Assembly (NCBI GenBank): GCA_014529385.2 | Contig: CM043959.1 | Coordinates: 61,765,753 to 61,829,752 of the forward strand | Origin: Adiantum capillus-veneris | Lineage: Eukaryota > Streptophyta > Polypodiopsida > Polypodiales > Pteridaceae | Direction: 5' to 3' | Length of the DNA: 64,000 nt | Shown: piece after piece, positions 56,991 to 64,000 of the stretch | Layout of the letters: each line of letters opens with the position of its first letter | Position numbering within the stretch: the first letter of the stretch is position 1 | Notes under the pieces: model-generated | The model's input: only the letters and a program-made list of their open reading frames with translations | Databases searched by the model: none | Told to the model about the DNA's origin: nothing | Position numbers and translations under genes: made by a program

Positions 56991-57698
56991 TATTCATTTT
57001 TATTGATATAATGATGATATTTTGTTAATACCTTGATGGTATTCATTGATCACTACATTGATAAATGTTGTTTTATGTAGTATATACACATATCATTTGT
57101 ATCACGTAATCACACATTTTGTACTTTTACATTTATACTTTATGTACCATATGTTGTCGTGCGTATATATGTCGTCAAAAGAGTGGCGTCGCGAACCATC
57201 TCTTATGGCATTGTGAACGTAATTATTTCATTAACGATGCTAATAATTTTCATGACATGTTTTTTTTTGGAGTCTATGATCTATGTAGGATTGATCAAAG
57301 AATTGATTTTATGAAGACAAACTTGGTGACAATAAAAGATTTATGAAGATATGTTTGGTGATGCCATATTGATGACAACATGAAGACATGTTTGGTGATG
57401 CGATATTGATGACAAGCTACACAGCAGATTCACGGAGACACTTTTGATTACAAGCTAATCGATAGCTTTTACACCTCTTTATTGAACCTTTGTATTCATT
57501 ATTGTATTGATAGGATAGGAGTAATGTAACTCCTCATAAAACATTCATTGTAAAAGGAGTGATGTAGCTCCTCGTAAACATTTGTATATTCAATGATTTT
57601 TGTAATATAATGGTGGGTGTATATAGAGCTGTGGGTTTTTCCCTTGATCCCCCAAGGGTTTTTTCATCCACAGTTAGGGACCCTTATTTGAGCGGGGG

Positions 57699-57832
57699 TG
57701 TTGAGCTTATATGTGAAGCTACTCAATATATGGCTTCTCTATATATGGCACCCAGGTCCCCTCTATATATACATCATCTCATGTGTGTATTCTACACACT
57801 TTGGGGTTCTACTTCTGTGCTCTCTTCAAACA
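57699..57832 (+). repeat. S-in 3' LTR (134 bp) with purine tract
   Basis: Preceded by GAGCGGGGG (57,690-57,698). Starts TGTTGAGCTTATATGTGAAG, ends CTCTCTTCAAACA. Two differences from the 5' LTR (GGCTTCTC for GGATTCTC; CTTCAAACA for CTCCAAACA). Confidence 0.9.
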
Positions 57833-58051
57833 TCGATTGTAGACCACATCGATTCCGGTCTCTCACGCGGGTAGTTTCTGCAAAATCGTTTTCAATTAGC
57901 AGAAAAATCAAAAAACAAAAAGCAAAAGTTTCTTTTCAGGTATATACGCAGTCCGCGAACGATAACTCAAAATCCGTGCAGAATTTGAAAACACTTCCTT
58001 CTGCAAAGTTGTAGAACACATGGATTCCGATCCCTCTCGCGGGTAGTTTCA
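57833..58051 (-). repeat. Inverted interior fragment between two convergent LTRs
   Basis: Reverse complement of the first part of the 171-bp array (GAAACTACCCGCG, then CTACAACTTTGCAGAAGG, GTGCACGGATTTTGAG-type and the TTTGCAGAAACTACCCGCG end). On the minus strand the adjoining LTR end CAAACA is followed by TGAAACTACCCG, so the primer site and the bases up to the first repeat are missing. Confidence 0.8.
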
Positions 58052-58185
58052 TGTTTGGAGAGAGCACAGAAGTAGAACCCCAAAGTGTGTACAATACACA
58101 CATGAGATGATGTATATATAGAGGGGACCTGGGTGCCATATATAGAGAAGCCATATATTGAGTAGCTTCACATATAAGCTCAACA
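58052..58185 (-). repeat. S-in inverted terminal LTR (134 bp)
   Basis: Full 134-bp LTR on the minus strand with its U3 end facing outward at 58,185. Differs from the 5' LTR at two positions. GAATA follows at 58,186. Confidence 0.9.
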
Positions 58186-60245
58186 GAATATACAAATGGT
58201 CATGAGAAGCTACATCACTCCTTTTACAATGAATATTTTATGAGGAGCTACATCACTCAAAAATGAATGTTTTATGGGGAGTTACATTACTCCTATCCTA
58301 TCAAATACAATAATGAATACAAAGGTTCAATAAAGAGGTGTAAAGGCTATCGATTAGCGCGTAATCAGAAGTGTCTCCGTGAATCTGCTGTGTAGCTTGT
58401 CATCAATATCTCATCACCAAACATGTCTTCGTGTTGTCATCAATACGGCATCATGAAACATGTCTTCATAAATCTTTTATTGTCACCAAGTTTGTCTTCA
58501 TGAAATCAATTCTTTGATCAATCCTACATAGATCATAGACTCAAAAAAAAAAACATAGTGATGAAAATTATAAGCATCATTAGTGAAATAATTACGTTCA
58601 CAATGCCATAAGAGATGGTTTGCGATGCCACTCTTTTGACGACATATATACGCACGACAACATATGGTACATAGAGTATGAACGTAAAAGTACAAGGTGC
58701 GTGATTATGTGATGCAAATGACATGTGTATATACTACATAAAATGACATTTATCAACATAGTGATATCAATGAATATCATCAAAGTATTAACAAAACATC
58801 ATCATTGTATCAATAAAAATGAATAAATGATCATGGTATCAACGAAAAGCATCATGATATCGCCGAGAATAATCATTGTATCAACAAAACAACATCATGG
58901 TATCACCAAGAATAACCATGGTATCAACGAAACAACATCGTGATATCACCGAGAATAATCATTATATCAACAAAACAACATCATGGTATCACCAAGAATA
59001 ACCATGGTATCAACGAAATAACATCATGGTATCAACGAAAATCACCATGATCAAAGTACTAACAAAACATGATCATGGTACCATCAAAATCACTATGGTA
59101 TCGACGAGAGATTATCAATAAAACGACGTAAACTATATCTCTAGAAGAATAATTATACAAGAGTCAATGAACAAGTATATCATATAACAAAATATCATGT
59201 ACCAATAGTAGCTCGATAGAATTTGGACGATCATCAATGGCTTGACTGAATCGAAACGATATGTAACTGGCTTCTACACTAAAGTTACATAAGTAACAAA
59301 TAAATGATTGATGAAGAGAAAATATAATTGAGAACTTTTCAATTATCAAGAAAATCAAAAGCAAAAAGTAAAATTTTCTTTCAAACATATTCGTAGTCCG
59401 AGAACGATAACCCAAAATCGGTGCAGAATTTAGAGAAAGTTTCTTCTGCAAAGTTGTACACTACATCAATTCCGATGCCTCAAGCGAATAGTTTGCTGTC
59501 CGCAAACAATGACCACATCGATCGCACTGCCTCGGTGGGCTGTTTTTGCAAAATTGTTCTCAATTAGGACCAAAATCGAAAACAAAAAATGAAAGTTGCT
59601 TTTCAAACATGTATGCAGTCCGCCAACGATAACTCAAAATCGGTGGAGAATTTGGAAAAATTGTCTTCTGCAAAGTTGTAAACCACATCGATTCTGATGC
59701 CTTTAGTGGTTAGTTTTTGCAAAATCATTTTCAATCAGGAGAAAAATCATAAACAAAAAATGGAAGTTGCTTTTCGGGCATGTACACAGTCCACGAACGA
59801 TAACTCGAAATCGGTGTAGAATTTGAAAATACTTTCTTTTACAAAGTTGTAGACCACATCGATTCCAATGCCTCCCGCATCTTGTTTCTGCAAAATCGTT
59901 TTCAATCAGGAGAGAAAAAAAAGCGAAGTTGCTTTTCAAGCATGTACGCAGTCCGCGAACGATAACTCAAAATCCGTGCAAAATTTGAAAAAACTTTCTT
60001 GTGCAAAGTTGTAAACCACATCGATTCCGATGCCTATGCGAGGTAGTTTTTGCAAAATCCTTTTCAATTAGGAGGAAAATCAAAAACAAAAAGCAAAGTT
60101 TCTTTTCAGGTATGTACGTAGTCCGTGAACGATAACTCAAAATCGGTGCAGAATTTGAAAATACTTTCTTCTCCAAAGTTGTACATCACATCGATTCCAA
60201 TGCCACATCGATTCAGAGCGGGTATTTTCTACAAAATCATTTTCA
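58186..60245 (-). repeat. S-out left arm continued: 3' region, 43-bp and 171-bp arrays, inverted
   Basis: Minus-strand copy of the element interior. The 43-bp array (GAATAACCATGGTATCAACG) spans about 58,800-59,075. The 171-bp family spans about 59,395-60,245 (GTTGTAGACCACATCGATTC at 59,845 and variants near 59,455, 59,676, 60,010 and 60,178). More diverged than S-in, consistent with an older insertion. Confidence 0.82.
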
Positions 60246-60257
60246 ATCATGAGAAAA

Positions 60258-61520
60258 ATTGATAATCTCTTGTTGATACCATAGTGATTTTGATGGTACC
60301 ATGATGATGTTTTGTTAGTACATTGGTCATGGTGATTTTCGTTGATACCATGATGATATTTCGTTGATACCATGGTTATTCTCGTTGAATGCCATGATGA
60401 TATTTCATTGATACCATGGTTATTCTCGGTGATACCATGATGTTGTTTCGTTGATACCATGGTTATTCTCGGTGACACCATGATGATATTTCGTTGATGC
60501 CATGGTTATTCTCGCTGATACCATGATGTTGTTTCATTGATACCATGATTATTCTCCGTGATACCATGATGTGGTTTCATTGATACCATGGTTATTATCG
60601 GTAATACCATGATGTTGTTTCCTTGATACAATGATTTTATTCTCGATGATATCACGATGTTGTTTCGTTGATACCATGGTTATTCTCGGTGATACCATGA
60701 TGTTGTTTCATTGATACAATGATTATTCTCGGTGATATCATGATGCTTTTCGTTGATACCATGATGATTTATTCATTTTTATTGATACAATGATGATGTT
60801 TTGTTAATACTTTGATGATATTCATTGATATCACTATGTTGATAAATGTCATTTTATGTAGTATACACACATCTCATTTGCATCACGTAATCACGCATCT
60901 TGTACTTTTATGTTCATACTTTATGTACCATATGTTGTCGTACGTATATATGTCATCAAAAGAGTGGCATCGCGAACCATCCCTTATGGCATTGTGAACG
61001 TAATTATTTCACTAACGATGCTAATAATTTTCATGAGACTATGTTTTTTTTTTAGTCTATGATCTATGTAGGATTGATCAAAGAAATGATTTCATGAAGA
61101 AAACCTTTGTGACAATAAAAGATTTATGAAGACATGTTTCGTGATTCCGTATTGATGACAACATGAAGACATGTTTGGTGGTGCAATATTGATGACAAGA
61201 TACATAGCAGATTCACGGAGGCACTTCTGATTACGAGCTAATAGATAGTCTTTACACCTCTTTATTGAACCTTTGTATTCATTATTGTATTTGATAGGAT
61301 AGGAGTAATGTAACTCCTCATAAAACATTCATTTTGAAAGGAGTGATGTAGCTCCTCATAAAATATTCATTGTAAAAGGAGTGATGTAGCTTCTCATGAA
61401 CATTTGTATATTCAATGATTTTTATAATATAACGATGGGTGTATATAGAGCTTCGGGTTTTTCTCTTGATCCCCCAAGGGTTTTTTCATCCACAGTTAGG
61501 GACCCTTATTTGAGCGGGGG
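60258..61520 (+). repeat. S-out right arm: 43-bp array and 3' region
   Basis: Plus-strand copy starting TTGATAATCTCTTGTTGATA, equivalent to 56,570 in S-in. The 43-bp array lies at about 60,290-60,760, then ATTTTTATTGATACAATGAT and the 3' unique part, ending in the purine tract GAGCGGGGG at 61,512-61,520. It forms a long inverted repeat with 58,190-59,345. Confidence 0.85.
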
Positions 61521-61574
61521 TGTTGACCTTATACATGAAGCTACTCAATATAGGGCTTCTGTATAAGCTTAACA
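61521..61574. repeat. S-out right tip, 54-bp near-palindrome
   Basis: TGTTGACCTTATACATGAAG, then CTACTCAATATAGGGCTTCT and GTATAAGCTTAACA. The halves pair as in the left tip. Both halves here read TTATACA where the left tip halves read TTATATG. Followed by ATATC at 61,575-61,579. Confidence 0.85.
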
Positions 61575-61589
61575 ATATCTTTCTCTCTC

Positions 61590-61710
61590 TTTAACTGTAG
61601 GTCAACGCCTTCAACTATCAATGCCAGCTCATCTCGAGTGAAAGTGACATAACTTTTCCTGATATCATAGGTGGCAACAATTGTTTCCTTTGATGGAAAG
61701 TCTACTAGTC
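61590..61710 (-). pseudogene. Coding-like remnant next to S-out
   Basis: The minus strand reads DFPSKETIVATYDIRKSYVT, then FTRDELALIVEGVDLQLKRE, ending close to the S-out boundary. Composition is protein-like but I recognise no domain. It may be the C-terminal part of the kinase-like gene to its right, truncated by the insertion. Confidence 0.4.
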
Positions 61711-62551
61711 ACTATTTCACAAAATGAACATATAACATCTTGCAAAATATAACCTACAATATGCATTGTGTAGTGGAGGACCATAAACTTCCAAGTAGAT
61801 CCTCTCAAAGTTTTCTTTGATCGCTTCGTGGAGGCACTTCGATATCGTCGACCTTCCTTTCTTTATCTCTGTATTCTCACATGGCCATATTGTTTTGATC
61901 ATGTCCTTGGTCGCTTAGTTATTGATCTCTTTCAATTATATGTGGTTTGGATTTCCCATTTTGAAATTTGTCGAGTAGTGCACGTCGCTTGCTGTGACGA
62001 TATACCGTGCGCTAGAGACTTCATGCCTTGAAATGCATTAACAGCCGCTTGTTGTTCATCATCAGGCACTGACTAGGTGCCACAAACTTGTTCTTCATCG
62101 GCCATTTCATCTTAGAGATGCAATGGACAAATAGACAAATATTCAATATCACTGACCAAAACATATTCTCACAATTCAGCAGTCTCACAAATATATAAAG
62201 TAGATCCGTCTTGTCCACTACTGGTGCAACTAAACAAAAACCACAACTGAGGGACCCAATTGAACCACAAAACAAATTTGAAATGACTAAAGATAATTGA
62301 TCCAATTAAAATACAAGACAATTGATCCGATTGAAATGCAAGACATGACTCAATGAGGTGAACCACCTTGAACCAGATAATACACATCAATACAAATGAA
62401 ATACCCTAGACAAGACAAATGAATATTACAAAAATGTTTAGGTTAGGTAAAAAGATGGTGCAAGTTCAACAAGCAATCGTTGGACAGGATTAGGTTCTGT
62501 CTTTAAATGTCCTTTGAAAAATATCCAAACATCATATGCATTTCTTCTATT
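61711..62551. other. No gene recognised downstream of the kinase-like frame
   Basis: Open frames on both strands lack domains. A minus-strand stretch at 61,902-61,717 (CLHEAIKENFERIYLEVYGP) is coding-like and could belong to the same decayed gene. Confidence 0.4.
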
Positions 62552-63046
62552 TTACCGCTCTCTTAACTTCATCCAACAATCTAATTTAATCTGAATGACC
62601 CTCATAACTTCTTGGTCGGGGTGGTAAAATACTTCTTCCGGAAAATAAACTTTCGTGGCTGCACTCCAAAATCCTATCAACATGTTCAATAGATAGCCCA
62701 ATGCATAAATATTGCTCGATTTTGTGTATGCATCTGCATTCCATGGATCGTATAGTTCTGGAGCAATCCACGGTTGCTTTGCAATCTTTACTTCCCCTTC
62801 TTTCTGTGCCTCCAAAATTGCAGGGTCCGACTGTCCGCTTGGATGCAGATAATTAATTAACATGCACTTAGCTGGTGTTTTGAGCATCATTGCCCAATCA
62901 ATGATGCCAACACGGTGTTTATTCATGCGAGTAAAGTCCAACATTATGCTGAACGGTTGTAGGTCGATGTGCACTATACGAGCCAAGTGAGCATCCACAT
63001 TGCCATTAAGTAGGGCGTGACACATTGCTGACATTTGCTTAATCAC
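62552..63046 (-). pseudogene. Protein kinase-like C-lobe, catalytic motifs lost
   Basis: Resembles a protein kinase C-terminal lobe. Helix E region KQMSAMCHALLNGNVDAHLA, catalytic loop HIDLQPFSIMLDF (usually H-R-D-L-K-P-x-N), metal-binding site RVGIIDWAM (usually DFG), APE region KQPWIAPELYDPWNADAYTK, and helix F SSNIYALGYLLNMLIGFW. Arg, Lys and Asn of the catalytic loop are replaced (Ile, Gln, Ser) and DFG is DWA, so it would be inactive as a kinase. A 164-codon open frame with coding-like composition. The N-lobe is not clear; related coding-like pieces lie upstream to the window edge. Confidence 0.65.
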
Positions 63047-63059
63047 TGCTTTAATCTGT

Positions 63060-64000
63060 GTTGTCTTTATCTTTGGTAAGTGCTAATTTGTTGGTGACAA
63101 TGACCTCTAGCCGTGTTGTGAATTGTGCATGTGGTGTTTGAACAGTCCATGGGTGAATGGCAAGCGGCACATCATGTCCCTCAAGGTGCCCCCATTGTAG
63201 TATGGAAATATTATGATCCAAGGGGTTTCAATGGTAAAGCCAATGCATCTTACAATGGAGGGGTGAAGCGTTTTCATTCCTTCCTCTGTCTAGAAGCTAT
63301 CAGATTTTGCCTCACTCCCTTCCTTGTAGCATTTTCCCACGTATGTAATGTGGTATGGAAAGAAAGAGATGCCTTTGATGGGGTACAATGTGTACACATC
63401 AAAAGAGCCTGCTCAAACCCTAGTACCTAACTACCAAGGCCTCATGGGGAATGCCAATTACATGCGTGCACTTGGCATTCAAAGTCGTGTGCATGATTAT
63501 CCCGGTGCCACTGGCATCTGATCGGCCACCCACAGCTGCTTGTGCATCTTGGGCCATCTTTAATCTCTTGGGTAAGGAGGCTTGGTCCTGAGATTTCATA
63601 CACTTTATCTTGACCTTCTGTTCCTCCCATAACCTATCCCAAAGCTCTAATTTTTTCATATCACAGGTAGGAGAGATATCTTCCTTTAAGTCTCTACAAT
63701 AGACTTTCATATTGCCCAGCATTGTGCTAGCCTTGTGGTGGGGGTCAAGTTCTCAAAAATCCCTGCTAGAATCATCAAATAATATTGGCATTTGCCTTGC
63801 AACTTCCTCTTTGTGTTCTCCCATATGGCGCTAGTGAGGTCTTTGATGAAGATGTCGCTTTCACTAATCTATTGTATGTGACCATCTGCACATGATGATA
63901 TTGCCAAGATACATTCTTTCTGAATGGCACACATAATACTTTTCTTTTGATCTAGCGTCATTTTAGCAGTGGGCAATAAAGAACAACATATCAAATACAA
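63060..64000 (-). pseudogene. Upstream part of the kinase-like gene, broken or multi-exon
   Basis: The minus strand has coding-like stretches in several frames: LDQKKSIMCAIQKECILAIS near 63,940, DIFIKDLTSAIWENTKRKLQ and GKCQYYLMILAGIFENL near 63,850-63,750, WDRLWEEQKVKIKCMKSQDQ near 63,630, HWLYHWNPLDHNISILQWGH near 63,230 and FTTRLEVIVTNKLALTKDK near 63,110. They are ordered toward the kinase lobe. I cannot assign a domain. It continues past the right edge. Introns or decay would both explain the frame changes. Confidence 0.45.

Larger units (their letters stand above)
55101..57832 (+). mobile_element. Complete short-LTR, non-coding retrotransposon (TRIM-like)
   Basis: 134-bp LTRs, an iMet primer site immediately after the 5' LTR, and the purine tract GAGCGGGGG immediately before the 3' LTR. 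It is 2,732 bp in all, with no gag or pol. The interior is made of a 171-bp array, a 43-bp array and a 3' unique part. The short LTRs and lack of coding capacity match TRIM/SMART elements, although the interior is longer than usual. It would depend on enzymes from an autonomous partner, probably copia-like given the primer site. Confidence 0.8.
55101..58185. mobile_element. Inner inverted-LTR unit (S-in)
   Basis: A 3,085-bp insertion with GAATA duplications. It holds a complete short-LTR element in plus orientation (55,101-57,832), then a 219-bp piece of the same element's interior inverted (57,833-58,051), then an inverted LTR (58,052-58,185). Outer ends are therefore TGTTGAGC and GCTCAACA: two U3 ends. 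All three LTRs are exactly 134 bp and differ at only two or three positions pairwise, so the unit is young. Confidence 0.82.
54933..61574. mobile_element. Outer inverted short-LTR unit (S-out), hosting S-in
   Basis: Bounded by TGTTGAG... at the left and ...CTTAACA at the right, with 5-bp direct repeats ATATC outside. After removing the inner unit it is about 3.55 kb: the left arm (54,990-55,100 joined to 58,191-60,245) is the reverse complement of the element's 3' region, 43-bp array and 171-bp array; the right arm (60,258-61,520) is the 43-bp array and 3' region in plus orientation. Both arms share features absent from the inner unit: an extra TCATAAAATATTCATTG segment, and ATTGTATTTGATAGG where S-in has one T fewer. 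So the arms derive from one parent sequence. No primer site, no coding domain. Confidence 0.8.

Noticed and set aside
55101-58185. Inner unit as an ordinary TIR DNA transposon
   Set aside because: The terminal repeats are complete LTRs with an adjacent iMet primer site and a purine tract, and a third direct LTR is present. A DNA transposon would not have these. Not fully excluded for the outer unit, which lacks a primer site.
63125-63430. Plus-strand 101-codon frame opposite the kinase-like gene
   Set aside because: The minus strand is coding-like in the same place and continuous with the kinase lobe; the plus frame has no domain.

Overview
The window looks like plant nuclear DNA from a large, repeat-filled genome. 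The evidence is plant-type Ty3/gypsy retroelements, LTRs followed by a tRNA-iMet type primer site (TGGTATCAGAGC), a CACTA (En/Spm) transposase with introns, a hAT DUF659 transposase and several MITEs. I see no intact host gene, rRNA, tRNA or CRISPR array. The only non-transposon-like coding signal is a decayed kinase-like gene at the right edge. The species cannot be fixed from the sequence.

Layout. 0.2-3.1 kb: CACTA transposase pseudogene (+) split by two copies of one 246-bp MITE. 4.0-12.4 kb: gypsy element A1 (+), gag to integrase, with stop codons, a deletion and a 1.5-kb insertion. 12.4-18.7 kb: gypsy element B (-). 19.7-19.9 kb: pyrimidine/purine microsatellite. 20.5-20.9 kb: a second MITE type. 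21.6-27.4 kb: gypsy-derived element C (+) with three zinc knuckles and protease-like domains but no polymerase seen. 27.8-29.7 kb: pol fragment D (-). 30-38 kb: gene-poor, with a long duplicated repeat, two more MITEs and a 255-bp tandem duplication. 38.3-42.9 kb: element A2 (-), same family as A1 with pol deleted. 43.2-43.4 kb: diverged short-LTR end. 44-48.7 kb: gypsy element F, its second half inverted inside the reverse transcriptase. 48.9-50.9 kb: LTR remnants. 52.1-54.3 kb: hAT pseudogene. 54.9-61.6 kb: nested short-LTR elements in inverted configuration. 61.6-64.0 kb: kinase-like pseudogene (-).

The most unusual part is 54,928-61,579. A short-LTR, apparently non-coding retroelement (134-bp LTRs, iMet primer site, purine tract, internal 171-bp and 43-bp tandem arrays) is present as two nested units. 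Each unit is flanked by its own perfect 5-bp direct duplication (GAATA inside, ATATC outside). Each begins TGTTGAG and ends in the inverted counterpart, so both outer ends are the U3 end of an LTR. A normal LTR retrotransposon has one U3 and one U5 end. The outer unit is a large inverted repeat whose arms share private sequence differences, and whose tips are 54-57 bp near-palindromes made of the LTR start folded on itself. This suggests that fold-back (self-primed or template-switched) cDNA with two U3 ends was integrated, perhaps repeatedly. It could be a fold-back retroelement class; the mechanism is inference.

No genes here appear to work together as a host pathway. The interactions visible are nesting and parasitism among transposons: MITEs in the CACTA gene, an insert in A1 integrase, A1 beside B, and one short-LTR unit inside another.
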